From positions 28,080-92,079 of the forward strand of contig CALFDU010000007.1 of the NCBI GenBank assembly GCA_937950315.1: DNA of 64,000 nt, written 5' to 3'. Below, in pieces: positions 21,901 to 28,302 of this stretch. This DNA comes from an uncultured Saprospiraceae bacterium. GTDB lineage: Bacteria > Bacteroidota > Bacteroidia > Chitinophagales > Saprospiraceae. Under the pieces are notes generated by a model. That model was not told where the DNA came from. It did not search any database and saw only the letters and a list, made by a program, of their open reading frames with translations. Numbering within the stretch: the first letter of the stretch is position 1; the number at the start of each line of letters is the position of its first letter. The position numbers and the translations under genes are program-made.

Positions 21901-23188
21901 CGCCATCATCATCTATTCCATTGTTACAAACTTCATAAGCATAACTGGTCAAATCAAGTATTTCGATTTGATCAGTATCAATATTTTCACAGCCACTTGC
22001 ATCAGTATATGAATACGTAATTGTATGTATGCCTTCTCCAGCTGTTGATAAATTTAAAGTATTTCCAGTTACACCATTTCCCGAATAGGTTCCACCTGCA
22101 GGTGATCCTCCATTCAAGGTTGGATTTGAGTCATCGATAAAATATTGAGTCTGTGGTAAACTTAAGTTTACAGCTTGTTGTGGAGCGCAACAATCTAAAG
22201 TAGAAAGAACGCTTCCAGGAATGATTGTATTTGTTGAACTAGAAGGTGTTGTCCAATATACTTGAAGGTGATCTCCCCCAATTCCTTCTTTATGAAGCAT
22301 TTCTACATAATAATGAGCTCCTGCGTATAAATAAATTGCTGCGGATTCTTGTTCGGGGTATTTATCAAATTCTGTTACATAAGTCCATCCAGGGACAGAT
22401 GCAACCAAGACTTTATTATTTGGATCTCCATCAGAACTAATATAAAATTCTGAACTGTCATCTGATGTAACAGTAAAGTCATACCATCCTGTTTCTGTAG
22501 GTTTTAGAAACCCCCTTACCCGTGTTCCAAAATTATTAGCAATATTATTTGGTCCTTGAAATAAAGAGAATTCACCAGAATGGCTTGGGTTATTTGGGTA
22601 ATTTGGATGGTTGGTTAACGAAGAAACCAAAGTTCCGGTAATAGAGGACCATCTTTCATATGAGATAGAACCCGTAGGACAACTGTTACAGTGTTCATCA
22701 ATACTTCCGTCACCATCATCATCGATATTGTTTCCACAGATTTCATCGGTGTTTCCACAAATGATGTTTGCAAACCATCCGGCCGCATTGACTGAAGCAT
22801 TAGAAGAAAAAGTTACGTGAAGACAATCGTTGGTAGATACTATATTAGTCGGTACTGAAGTTCCACAGTAGGAACCTAATAAACTAGAACTTGTATTAAG
22901 TCCATCGTATATTTCCAGTACATCATTGCTGCAGCTACCTTGATTTTCTATATCAAAGGAGCTGAAGTCAAGCTCTATAGATTGTCCAGCATTTGAACAA
23001 AATGTTATTGAGAAATTCTCATTGTTGGAATAATTTGAATTTATCCCAGAATCATAAAATGTTCCTCCGCATGTATTTATGGTTGTCCCATTGGTAGTAC
23101 CATTCAGTACATAGGTCTGGCCATTAACACTGCAGAAAGTGCTAAACAATAAAATCAGAGTGACAAGTCGCTTAATTTGACTAATCAA
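9947..23188 (-). CDS. Giant secreted multidomain adhesin, 4413 residues
   Basis: Signal peptide at 1-24 (ending VNGQ), then CUB (35-143), a MopE-type metal-binding motif (ICGNNIDDDGDGSIDEHC, ~148-168) and PA14 (~172-333). One repeat unit follows, then a second MopE motif plus PA14 (~418-601) and PKD-like domains. Residues ~755-2350 hold 21 tandem ~76-residue repeats with core LSGGTPxGGTYSGPGVTG and end YTDxNGC. Then: MAM-like jelly roll (~2516-2676), FG-GAP/VCBS propeller with DxDxDGD calcium loops (~2684-2981), a second jelly roll (~3136-3324), two more repeats, PKD/SprB repeats, and a third jelly roll (~4094-4253). These modules suggest carbohydrate or cell-surface binding, adhesion or gliding. 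The start is TTG directly after an in-frame TAA; no nearby ATG exists and the signal peptide fits this start. The protein ends DANGCVVQSP with no recognisable T9SS sorting domain. Domain names are by eye; the secreted-adhesin role is inferred. Confidence 0.9.
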   Translation of the reverse strand: MISQIKRLVTLILLFSTFCSVNGQTYVLNGTTNGTTINTCGGTFYDSGINSNYSNNENFSITFCSNAGQSIELDFSSFDIENQGSCSNDVLEIYDGLNTSSSLLGSYCGTSVPTNIVSTNDCLHVTFSSNASVNAAGWFANIICGNTDEICGNNIDDDGDGSIDEHCNSCPTGSISYERWSSITGTLVSSLTNHPNYPNNPSHSGEFSLFQGPNNIANNFGTRVRGFLKPTETGWYDFTVTSDDSSEFYISSDGDPNNKVLVASVPGWTYVTEFDKYPEQESAAIYLYAGAHYYVEMLHKEGIGGDHLQVYWTTPSSSTNTIIPGSVLSTLDCCAPQQAVNLSLPQTQYFIDDSNPTLNGGSPAGGTYSGNGVTGNTLNLSTAGEGIHTITYSYTDASGCENIDTDQIEILDLTSYAYEVCNNGIDDDGDGSIDEDCSDCEAGSISYERWLGISGVSISDLTSNANYPNNPSESGVFTSFNGPIGYGGNYGTRVRGYLEPQETGYYTFTVTSDDRSELYLSSDGDPNNKSVIASVPGWSNVTEFNKYPSQESAAIYLYAGAHYYIEMLHKEGGGGDHLHTYWTTPSNSTRTIIAGSFLHPLECCFIDAGSDATICLGSSVGLTSTPDGSGSFSFNWSPAAGLSSTSVQNPTASPTSTTIYTVTVTDGTGCIATDEVEVTVLNGPIVTVPNENICDGETSNITPTATGASPFTFDWGGATTSGNTLTVSPLITTIYTVTVTDNNSCTSTASTTINVEQLPNVTLNIPDLEYCIDDMNVTLSGGSPSGGTYSIDGVIGNILDVNAAGLGVHTIGYTYTDGNGCTNSASQVININDVPSVELSLAINESCVDASSIELSGGTPSGGIYSGPGVTGTSFDISTAGVGIHTITYTYEDGNGCTDTATDQIEIYDLPTVDLVFSTTEFCVSETTFALSEGTPMGGSYNGPGVIGSNFDAGLAGIGTHIIEYELTDGNGCINSASQEIEVYGLPVVTFDLGISEVCVNSMDINLTGGSPAGGTYSGPGVNGSTFSPSVAGLGLHTLTYTYSDANNCEETGTHQIFVNDVTAVSLDLPINESCIEASSIDLSDGMPSGGTYSGPGVTGTSFDILTAGEGIHTIVYTYEDGNGCINTTTDQIEIYDLPSVELDLPNTDDCISESIFALSGGTPIGGTYSGPGVTGTNFNASLAGLGTHTIQYEFIDSNGCEDSAIQEIVVHELPSVAFEINQKEICLNSVSIEISGGTPIGGTYSGTAVNGNLFSPMNAGLGTHIITYTYTDAFGCQNSLDQQIEVLNLPDVSMNIGKYTFCVDEDPYTLLGETPSGGMYTGPGVTGNVFDPQSAGPGIHTIRYEFTGTNNCINSVTEEIEVYDLPPVTLIFADPNLCVQSDMFELNEGTPSGGSYSGIGVNGTNFDASSVGEGTYEVTYSYSDTNGCVNQDSDFIVVSNTTDLTFELTNNIVCQEETAFALTEASPTGGNYSGPGVTANSFSPSDAGVGLHTIIYTYDDGSCINEISDEIEVLSTPTVTLDLNVIEACYGEDKITISGGFPSGGTYSGPGILGITLSTYDSGIGVHEFSYTYTNSDGCTGVATQLFTVHALPSVALNLSDDEACITETIHTLDGMSPAGGTFSGPGVTGTNFDASSVGVGSHEITYSYTDSNGCVGEATDIIVVSNPKELTFELTENQICQEASAITLSEANPAGGTYSGPGVIGNNFNPADAGVGVHTITYTYDDGVCVSVITDEIEVFPTPLVTIDLDINQACFGENNIILSGGLPAGGTYSGNGISDNSLNTFDSGAGTFEVTYTYTSPDGCMDSATQPFTVHDLPTVTLNLTDDLACVTETVHMLDGMSPSGGTFSGPGVSGTNFDATIAGSGDHEIVYAYIDQFGCENTATDIISVVDLPNPTLILPAETICEGEILSLSGGEPAGGEWTGPGVVGDEFDASIAGPGTHTINYTFTISECYIFASDQIVVYPLPTVTVSLSQTAFCFGETFVLDGASPLGGIWSGPGVVGGIFDSALAGVGTHDVVYSFTSNDGCSIETTHELTVYQETVVDLTLGQDVDCADNNTLLLSGGFPLGGVWSGPGVSGNNFDASTAGEGIHSISYSFTDANGCTNEAFDQITVNPLPDVTLDLLSDEACPDEDTVILSGGWPLGGTYSGPGVVGNTIDIGLAGEGVHTITYTVTTNGCTDSATDDFEVFPAYDEPFALDVDGVCIGFDIELSSNAPLGGLYSGPGVNPFNGDFLSVVAGIGTHTINYNFIDANGCEVALSDELTVYDVPPASLSIENNNLCATEVNVALTGGTPAGGTYSGIGVTGNVFNPLSVGAGSYTITYSYQDSNGCQAEAIDEIVVDPTPSVTFTYTDDHCNLSSGSVSFVFQDQANISQIQFSLNGGTNWRPPISDASGGITYANLSAGTYNLMVRNEGGTCETDLGQIVIENIDGPTADAGPDVTISAFDNTQLTGAGGSFYIWSPSTGLNNTNISDPIASPTVTTTYTLQVTDIFGCTDTDEVTVFVETTCAGTITDGDYPYTESFESGLGLWSQETQDDFDWLRNNGSIAGGPSASQGTWYMMADEDNTTSQTAIFRSPCFDLMDQSCAQFTFDYYLANGGSLSLQATNEYGTNWTTIWSESGNQGFTWETQIVDLFAYLNTDLQLRFVADMGSSSGGSMGVDNVEFITTGCGCDDTSSPFENFNLVSDPQPFSVDIDCDGDADMLSGGDEQLFFFENNGDGTYTDQTGTGQDIMPNLNFLDMTIGLVDLDNDGDKDMSIVGNEAFNKFFFWNTGTKTNPIFTQAGTGGTPANPIAGFDFSSLDGSVWIGYADPTIYWADLDNDDDYDAVVGGKLGWFLYYENIGDEMTPNLVARTGGANPFNGLRVDGADEGNGLIQYESSPFLIDWDGDGDLDLFSGNQISTVQYFENIGSPTNPIFVERSGSANPFDGVIFSEDSHLSIIDEDCDGDWDVFYGVGDSPADAEITICDLLVAVPNFAQASANQSHFCYGESIFLSEESTVGVTWNWTGPDGFTSTEQNPVLNDAADEMVGTYTVTITNEQGCEFTSTIDITISGSTADAGPDSTIDQGESTQNQGSGDGNTYIWSPATGLDDPTVLNPTANPTATTTYTLTVIDQFGCASTDQMTVYVTSAACTYKNQLFFADFENTIGDNFWTIQNNATDGNFIIGEPSPYTQSGLTVMELNPQEGDQSMITGNATNYTQDLDGGPSTARSSNFDLPNLATEVTLEMYWYFSHFINGDAADFLTIELRDASNNSVLQTLVDETGSPTDRDAVWTLLNADLSSHAGKTVYLYVRASDAGNGSKVEVGIDNILVTGTFSTIADIELTQKDFCDTDSPYVLSGGTPEGGTYVGTGVTGNIFDPVAAGPGTHTITYEYSDIGGCIAQAAAWIEVSEPPLTELELVIDTVCVNQAAVGLFGGLPTGGEWSGTSVIGSTFYPPVAGVGAHDITYTVTDANGCSNSITAEIYVLTVPIVKGISSTDAFCGLDNGTITISFDDVVDIDSIEFSLDGGFTWQDAVADTDGDVTYTDLPFGSYDLWVRNANENCPSQMELTEIENILPPLVDVGTDLDFCVGDSRTINPIVEAGTSPFTYSWSGPNGFASDQISVELSDEGVYALVVTDDNNCTTTDSLTISNFSLSIDADIVPVACFGDDNGRILASANGTPPYTYTLIGEGTNGSGVFNNLTQGFYTLQVQDGSGCVSTQGFNVPGPPPLTCSQDSCVRNTSVSWSGVDNGPWTTSIGTTNVSLSVTNESNTTVSTFALDGSITNSNPTWFVESAAGTPALTITPNWDTAPEDAMTDIDVATDDKGVMTFTFTFDNAISDIVLHVDKLGEFATNGTTTRSNSSQWTITTPGVDLYKLSGTADLEVSGNAFFRSYDVEHDMGADAAASTAEGSAAGSIAVFASTPLSSITFEVTGVGLEGQAQDELLLAISGSECNPSTPTNFNCDSAPGAATISAHGGVQPYTYQWENGETTQTATNLSGGTHAVSITDANGCVQVCSVTIEEDIIDVSAGMNISFCADESGILTPNVSGGTGPYIYAWSGPNGFTYADENPTVTEGGAYDLIVTDNNGCSGMDQVIVYAFACEETSNCYYLHEFNNFSYFGSDGTLDWSSFGWDETGDNNSAISGDIMISDSEGTLHMQNTNNTDPSIERQVDLGGHSSAILSFDYSTEGSLVGGDVFVVEVFDGTSWNTVFSNIGALTGVQKPWLDITDYISADAAIRFSIESGYNQSSKKLIIDNVRIDLDCLCEGNSDAGIDLEICAGDTIQLMGIGDGDFVWSPATTLSDATVAEPLAFPTETTTYQLVVTDIYGCEDTSEVTITVNESIAANITPETADYCYDGSGSALLDISEGTGPFSVSWTDEDGTPVGSLEVPNLGTVEILGLFGGVTYCFQILDANGCVVQSP
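16140..20925 (-). repeat. Tandem array of 21 protein repeats (~228 bp each)
   Basis: Inside the giant adhesin gene, 21 consecutive units of 74-77 codons are visible. Each has an early Cys (position ~12), the GG.YSGPGV core, AG.G.HTI.Y, and a late Cys in DxNGC. The two Cys probably form a disulphide in an Ig-like/PKD-like sandwich. Three further units lie outside the array (near residue 335-415 and two near 3324-3476). Units 2-4 resemble units 5-7 in order, and units 9-11 resemble units 12-14 in order, showing duplication in blocks of three. Confidence 0.9.
21375..22750 (-). repeat. Duplicated MopE-motif + PA14 block
   Basis: Two copies (about 22190-22750 and 21375-21935) encode the same order: a short DDDGDGSIDE metal-binding motif, then a PA14 domain starting GSISYERW and ending in a double Cys (DCC or ECC). 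Nucleotide similarity is also visible along their length, for example the stretches encoding SAAIYLYAGAHYY. One ~76-residue repeat separates them, so the duplicated unit is motif + PA14 + linker. Confidence 0.85.
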
Positions 23189-23192
23189 TTAA

Positions 23193-23227
23193 ATTGGTTT
23201 TAAGGTTTAGGGGTGTTGAAAACCAAT
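23193..23227 (-). promoter_or_regulatory. Inverted repeat in the leader of the giant adhesin gene
   Basis: A perfect 9-bp inverted repeat, ATTGGTTTT (23193-23201) and AAAACCAAT (23219-23227), has a 17-base loop. It ends 4 bases before the TTG start at 23188, so in mRNA it would form a hairpin at the ribosome site. A second perfect 7-bp inverted repeat (TAATGGC 23240-23246, GCCATTA 23255-23261) lies just upstream. Function unknown; a role in translation control or protein binding is inference. Confidence 0.45.
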
Positions 23228-23298
23228 CTAAAAACTTGATAATGGCTAGAAACTGCCATTAGACGACATATTAAATACAATTATAATACCAAAAGCAC

Positions 23299-23312
23299 CC
23301 TAAAACTTTAGG
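23299..23312 (-). terminator. Possible weak terminator after the MMPL gene
   Basis: CCTAAA/TTTAGG forms a 6-bp inverted repeat with a 2-base gap, followed on the minus strand by GTGCTTTTGG. It lies 43 bases after the exporter stop. The U-run is short and interrupted, so termination is only possible. Confidence 0.3.
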
Positions 23313-23354
23313 ACTATGGTATGAAAGAAGAGAAAATGAGAATGAACAACCGAT

Positions 23355-25598
23355 TTATAGCAGTTTTCTAATCAGCACAGGAAGTATGTATAAATCAGAA
23401 ATTAAGGCAGTTATTAAAGTAACTCCAATGAGTAAACCAATGGTTACGGAAGGTGGATGTATTGAGAACAATAGTATCATAAATCCAAAAAATAGAATAA
23501 TCGTAGTAAAACAAATGGCCTTACATGTTTCTCGGAAAGTAATACGTAGTGCTTCATCTTTATCTTGGGTTTTTTGAAAAGCCATCCTATACTTACTTAG
23601 AAAGTGTATCGAATCATCAACAGCGATTCCAAAAATCAAAGCAAAAACAATAGAAATAACTGCCTCTAACTTAATTCCTGCATACCCCATTAACGCTGCT
23701 GCAAAAATCAAGGGTAATATGTTTGGTACCAAAGCGATGAACAACATTCTTACATTTCTGAACAGAAATCCCATCAGCAGACTAATGACAAGCAGACCTA
23801 ATCCCAAACCAAGTGACAGGTTCTCCCGAATATATATGGCATTCTTATCAAAGATTAATCCTGTACCTGTACGCCTAATTTCCATCATTTCTTGGTCAAT
23901 GTTGGCGTTGACATATTCATCGATTTCAAGCCCAACTTCACTGACTTTTGTTGCACCCAAATCTTTGATTCTTGTAGATATTCTAGTTTTATCGCCATCC
24001 TTACTTACAAGAGCTGAAATTAATTGACTTGGTACCTGCTTGATTAAGGGTTGATACTCATTAAAGGTTTTTTCATCGGATGGCATCACATAGGCTTCTT
24101 GTCGATTGGTATTGTACATCTGGTTGATGGACTTATAAATATCTGTAATACTAGAAACCGATTTAATAGAAGGAATCGTTCTTAAATATGTTTCAAGCAT
24201 TGCCAACTTTTCTATCACTGCATAATCATCAACCGTGTAATCTCCTTTAAGCGTTACAGCAAACTCCAAGGGTCTAAAACCTGCCATTTCTTTTTCAAAA
24301 AACGCAAAGTCATCTGTTATTTTAGAGTTTCTTGGTAGATTGTTTTTGACATTATAATTGGTAGAAACTTTACTGATTCCTATGGCACTCAAAACTAAAA
24401 ACACCAAGGTGGCAAAACCTATCAATTTGGGTTTTACTCTTGTAAATTCATTGATGGCCAACATTTTTTCTTCCCACCATCCATTGCCTCTCGTTTGTGT
24501 TAATAATTTCTCTTTGGGTATCAAAGAAAGAACAGAACACGTGAAAAGAATAACACAGACAAAGGCAAGCACAACTCCCATTGCAGAATTAACCCCAAAG
24601 TTTTGAATAGGTAATAAGCGAGAAGTCAAAAGACTTAAAAATCCAACAGCAGTAGTCATCGATGTAAGCAAAGTAGCCATTCCAATTTGTTTAACTGTAA
24701 TCTTTATTGCTTCATCGTTGTCATGACCCTTCTTCAACTCATCGATGTATTTGGTCATGATGTGTATCACATCCGACGTACCCACAATCAACATCAAAAC
24801 CGGATAAAAAGCTGCAATGGCATCAAGTTGTCTATCAAACAATACCAGTAAACCAAAGAACAACAATAAACCCAAGCCAATGGAAACAAAGGCAATCATA
24901 ACTGGAACTGGTTTTCTAAAAATCAAAATCAACATGATCCCTACCAAAAATGCCCCGAGAATGGTAGCAACGACCACTTCTCTTTTTTGCATATCAGAAA
25001 GTTGCTGCTGGAAATATGCACGTCCAAGCAGGTGAGCATCTTCATAATTGTATTTCTTCAGGAGTACTTGTAAATCCTTGATCAACTCATAAGAAGCCTT
25101 AATAGATAAATGTTCTGTTGTCTTTAAAACAGAGACAAGTGCAGTTCCTTTTTCATTGATTAAGTTATAGACAAACCGCTCATCTGCTAATATTCTTTCC
25201 TTATCGACTTCCAGTGCTTCAGGATCATCTACATGCAATGCAGGTATCGGCATTATCCCAAAAGGAGTTTTTACTGGATATGAAAAATTGGAAAGAGAAT
25301 TTACTTCATGTACGTGAGGCAAATCGGCATACTCTTTATTTAATTCGGCAAACCGTTTCAAAAAGGCGGTATCAAAAACTGTCGGATTGTTCTCTATAGC
25401 AACAAGTAAGAAATTATCATCAGACTCAAAGTCTTTGGTAAACTCAAGAAAAAATTCCAAATCTTCATCTCCCTGCGGAAAGAATTGTTCAAACTTGAAT
25501 GAAAATTTCAAATTAGGTACGGCAAAGATGCTTGCTATGATAAGTAATACAAATAAACCTATCAGGTGTTTCCTATATTTTAAGAACTGGTCGATGAT
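23355..25598 (-). CDS. MMPL/RND-family exporter; start codon probably ATC
   Basis: Inner-membrane RND-type permease (SSD/MMPL family), two repeats of a periplasmic loop plus about six helices. It probably exports lipids or hydrophobic compounds by proton antiport. Charged TM4/TM10 segments are visible (GTSDVIHIMTKY and GIAVDDSIHFLSKYR). An ORF with a standard start begins only at a TTG at 25511 (NLKFSFK), 718 residues, which would lack the first membrane helix. The same frame continues upstream and encodes that helix (HLIGLFVLLIIASIFAV) back to codons ATC-ATC-GAC at 25598, just inside an in-frame TAG at 25604. No ATG, GTG or TTG occurs in between. The first ATC overlaps the previous gene's stop as TAATC, where TAATG would be the classic coupling. 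I therefore extend to 25598 (747 residues), with an ATC start or a point change as explanation. Confidence 0.8.
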   Translation of the reverse strand: MIDQFLKYRKHLIGLFVLLIIASIFAVPNLKFSFKFEQFFPQGDEDLEFFLEFTKDFESDDNFLLVAIENNPTVFDTAFLKRFAELNKEYADLPHVHEVNSLSNFSYPVKTPFGIMPIPALHVDDPEALEVDKERILADERFVYNLINEKGTALVSVLKTTEHLSIKASYELIKDLQVLLKKYNYEDAHLLGRAYFQQQLSDMQKREVVVATILGAFLVGIMLILIFRKPVPVMIAFVSIGLGLLLFFGLLVLFDRQLDAIAAFYPVLMLIVGTSDVIHIMTKYIDELKKGHDNDEAIKITVKQIGMATLLTSMTTAVGFLSLLTSRLLPIQNFGVNSAMGVVLAFVCVILFTCSVLSLIPKEKLLTQTRGNGWWEEKMLAINEFTRVKPKLIGFATLVFLVLSAIGISKVSTNYNVKNNLPRNSKITDDFAFFEKEMAGFRPLEFAVTLKGDYTVDDYAVIEKLAMLETYLRTIPSIKSVSSITDIYKSINQMYNTNRQEAYVMPSDEKTFNEYQPLIKQVPSQLISALVSKDGDKTRISTRIKDLGATKVSEVGLEIDEYVNANIDQEMMEIRRTGTGLIFDKNAIYIRENLSLGLGLGLLVISLLMGFLFRNVRMLFIALVPNILPLIFAAALMGYAGIKLEAVISIVFALIFGIAVDDSIHFLSKYRMAFQKTQDKDEALRITFRETCKAICFTTIILFFGFMILLFSIHPPSVTIGLLIGVTLITALISDLYILPVLIRKLL

Positions 25599-26470
25599 TA
25601 TCTAGATTTTAAGATTTTTTGCTTGAAGTAATAACCAAACAAAAAGGTAGTAAAGAAGGAAAACATGGCATACACAATAGATGGTTTGGACATCTCTGTA
25701 TTTGCTAAATATATACTTGTTACTAGTAATGCCAATGTTGTATTTTGTAAACCTACTTCTATGCTAATAGTTAAAGCGCGAAATTGTTCAATTTTTATCG
25801 CTTTTGATAAAAAATAACTTAAAAACATTGCACTAAAATGAATTAGCAGTAAAATAGGCATTATGCCCAAAATCTCTTGTGTTTGTAGACCAACGCCACC
25901 ACTCTCTTCTCCTGCAAATATTTTAATACCAAAAACAATGGCCAACAACAATGTGGATGAATATTTTAGGCCTTTACTGAGTCTGATAACGAGCGGTAAG
26001 AACATTTGTCGAAAGACTATACCTAATAAAACTGGTAACAACACATTTCCTAAAATACTGTAAAAGGTTGTCATAAAATCCAAACTCAATGTACCTCCTC
26101 CTATGTTGAAATAAGCAGCAAAAAGTCCATAACCCAAGGGTACGGTAAAAAGTATCAAAATAGTATTGATCAAGGTAAGACTAATGGACAGAGCTGTCTT
26201 TAAATCCAAAAGGTAATTGATGAAATTGGAGGTAGCACCGCCGGGGCAAAGTGTGAGAATTAATATTCCCAATTTAAGATCCACACCTATAGGTACAAGA
26301 ACACAAACCAAAAATGCCAAAGCAGGCAAAAAAATCATTTGTAAAAATAGGCCAGTAAATAGTGCTTTAGGGAATGCAAAAACATTTTTAAAATCCTTCA
26401 CTTCCAGTGAAGTACCTACACTAAACATAATAAGCGCTAGAGCCAGTGCAAGTAAATGGTCCACTGTCAT
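25598..26470 (-). CDS. Bile acid:sodium symporter family (BASS) transporter
   Basis: 290 residues with about nine membrane helices. The family motif CPGGATSNFINYL near residue 75 marks the sodium-coupled organic anion carriers of the SBF/BASS fold. Substrates in bacteria are organic acids such as bile acids, pantoate or keto acids; here it is unknown. The start ATG at 26470 overlaps the end of rnhB by 4 bases (ATGA) and its stop overlaps the putative ATC start of the exporter by 1 base. This puts rnhB, this gene and the exporter in one tight operon. Confidence 0.9.
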   Translation of the reverse strand: MTVDHLLALALALIMFSVGTSLEVKDFKNVFAFPKALFTGLFLQMIFLPALAFLVCVLVPIGVDLKLGILILTLCPGGATSNFINYLLDLKTALSISLTLINTILILFTVPLGYGLFAAYFNIGGGTLSLDFMTTFYSILGNVLLPVLLGIVFRQMFLPLVIRLSKGLKYSSTLLLAIVFGIKIFAGEESGGVGLQTQEILGIMPILLLIHFSAMFLSYFLSKAIKIEQFRALTISIEVGLQNTTLALLVTSIYLANTEMSKPSIVYAMFSFFTTFLFGYYFKQKILKSR

Positions 26471-27093
26471 TTATCTTTGTTTGGTTGTTCCTTAAAGATA
26501 TTGAGCTGGACTTCCTTGGAATACTGACGAAAGGATTTTCTATGCTCAGGAGTCAATCCATTTTGAATAATTCCTTCGCGGTGGGACTTGGTTGGATAGC
26601 CTTTATTGGTAATCCATTGATAGCTTGGATATTTTTTATCGAGCTTAACCATATAATTATCACGCGTCACTTTTGCCAATACACTGGCCGCTGCAATCGA
26701 TAAATATTTATCATCGCCTTTGACTACTGTAATGTGTTGAACGTCTTTATAAGGAAGAAATTTATTGCCGTCAACCAATATCAATTCGGGATTGGTCTTT
26801 AGTTTTTTTAGCGCTTTATGCATGGCGCGGACCGACGCCCATAAGATGTTATACTTGTCAATTTCCTTTGGGCTACATTTGGCGACAGCCCAAAAAAGAG
26901 CTTCTTCCTTAATTACTTCAGCCAACCTATTTCTCTGCTCTTCATTAAGTTTTTTGGAGTCACGAAGTTCTTTGTTTTTATATTTCTTGGGCAAGATGAC
27001 CGCTGACGCAAATACAGGGCCTGCAAGACATCCACGACCTGCTTCATCACAACCGGCTTCTAATTTATCCTTGGTATGGCTAGACTTTAGCAT
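26467..27093 (-). CDS. rnhB: Ribonuclease HII
   Basis: Cleaves the RNA strand of RNA-DNA hybrids and single ribonucleotides in DNA. 208 residues, normal length. Active-site motif CDEAGRGCLAGPV gives Asp16 and Glu17; further acidic residues are in ILVDGNKF and in KVTRDNYM. The ATG at 27093 follows the UPF0104 gene by 5 bases. It heads the overlap chain to the BASS transporter. Confidence 0.97.
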   Translation of the reverse strand: MLKSSHTKDKLEAGCDEAGRGCLAGPVFASAVILPKKYKNKELRDSKKLNEEQRNRLAEVIKEEALFWAVAKCSPKEIDKYNILWASVRAMHKALKKLKTNPELILVDGNKFLPYKDVQHITVVKGDDKYLSIAAASVLAKVTRDNYMVKLDKKYPSYQWITNKGYPTKSHREGIIQNGLTPEHRKSFRQYSKEVQLNIFKEQPNKDK

Positions 27094-27098
27094 GGTGA

Positions 27099-28211
27099 TT
27101 ATCTATTAGACATTCGTTTTTTATGAGCGTCTCTTCTCCTACGTACCCAAATTTTTCTAATCCAGTTGGGCACGATGATCAGACCGATAATAAGATAAGG
27201 ATAATAGGTAATCAATCTCCAAATCAAAGCAACAATTGAAGATATTCCTTTGCTAATTACGTCCGAATAAAAATCACCAAAAAGTAATTCAGTAACACCT
27301 GATCCACCAGGCGTAGGACTAAATTGGGTGATGGAATGCATCATCTCTGACCGAGCATAAATCAAATATTGATCATACCAATCGGTTAGTGACAATCCCG
27401 TGAGTGCTGTAATGACAAAATTGACAATCAAGAATCTGATAACCCAGATAATGAATGTGCTTACAAACACTTTTAAGTGCCATCCTAGTGTATGTGCCCT
27501 GAGCTCTTTAGAAGCGACAACCATATCATCGGCGGTCTTGTTTATGCTCTCCTGCCATCGATTTAAAAAAGGCATTCTTCCAAAGAATCTTATCAGCTTT
27601 TGAATGATTGCCGGTTTGAAAATTCCTGCCACAAAAACAATTCCGTAGAAAACTACAAAAAGATAAATAAGTGCAATCGTAAACCACCACACTCCCAAAT
27701 CTGAAATAGTAAATGAGTCTGGTCGGATACTAATCGGGCCCAAAGTGAAAAACAATATCGGAATCGAAACAACAAAAAAGATGGTGTCCATCACTACAGC
27801 ATATAGAACCAATGTGACAGTCCGTGCTGTTGATAATTTTTCCTGTGCCAACAAAAATAAACTTACTGCAGATCCACCTAAACTGGTCGGAGACACAGCT
27901 GAAGCAAATTCCCAAATAAATGTAAGCTCTATGCTCTTGGACCACGAAAAAAAATTGTTTGATAAAATTCGGAGTCTATAGGCCAAAATGAGATGTCTTA
28001 AAATATAAAATCCAATCGCGAGCAAGGTGTAAATAAGGACCTTGCCTCCCCAATTGATTTTTCTAAATTCTTCTATTTCAAAACTACTCCATACCAAATA
28101 CAAAAGAACACCAATTCCCAGGACCATCGGAATGACAATCTTGCTAGATTTTATGGAGTCCAAAACCTCTTTTTCCTCCTTTGCGTTCTCTATTTCTTGA
28201 TTCTTGTTCAA
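27099..28211 (-). CDS. UPF0104/YbhN-like flippase-type membrane protein
   Basis: Polytopic inner-membrane protein of the lysylphosphatidylglycerol synthase transmembrane (UPF0104, YbhN/AglD) family with about eight helices. The signature region near the C-terminal third is FSPTPGGSGVTELLFG. Members are thought to move or modify lipid-linked groups, but most are uncharacterised. I prefer the TTG start at 28211 (370 residues, starting with NKNQEIENAK). A GTG at 28250 is the other option, adding 13 residues, but a good -7 box lies between the two (28229-28236) and would put the GTG outside the transcript. Divergent from the flavin reductase gene. Confidence 0.85.
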   Translation of the reverse strand: MNKNQEIENAKEEKEVLDSIKSSKIVIPMVLGIGVLLYLVWSSFEIEEFRKINWGGKVLIYTLLAIGFYILRHLILAYRLRILSNNFFSWSKSIELTFIWEFASAVSPTSLGGSAVSLFLLAQEKLSTARTVTLVLYAVVMDTIFFVVSIPILFFTLGPISIRPDSFTISDLGVWWFTIALIYLFVVFYGIVFVAGIFKPAIIQKLIRFFGRMPFLNRWQESINKTADDMVVASKELRAHTLGWHLKVFVSTFIIWVIRFLIVNFVITALTGLSLTDWYDQYLIYARSEMMHSITQFSPTPGGSGVTELLFGDFYSDVISKGISSIVALIWRLITYYPYLIIGLIIVPNWIRKIWVRRRRDAHKKRMSNR

Positions 28212-28228
28212 TACACTGAATTCACGTC

Positions 28229-28236
28229 CAAAACTA
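28229..28236 (-). promoter_or_regulatory. Putative -7 promoter element for the UPF0104-rnhB operon
   Basis: On the minus strand TAGTTTTG matches TAnnTTTG. Transcription would start near 28222, which favours the TTG at 28211 as the true start of the first gene. No clear -33 TTTG is seen at the normal spacing. Confidence 0.35.
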
Positions 28237-28302
28237 CAACTTTCGTTCACTTAAAACCCATAACCAGGTAAATGGTTAATATTGTGAATCAAATAATTCT
28301 AT

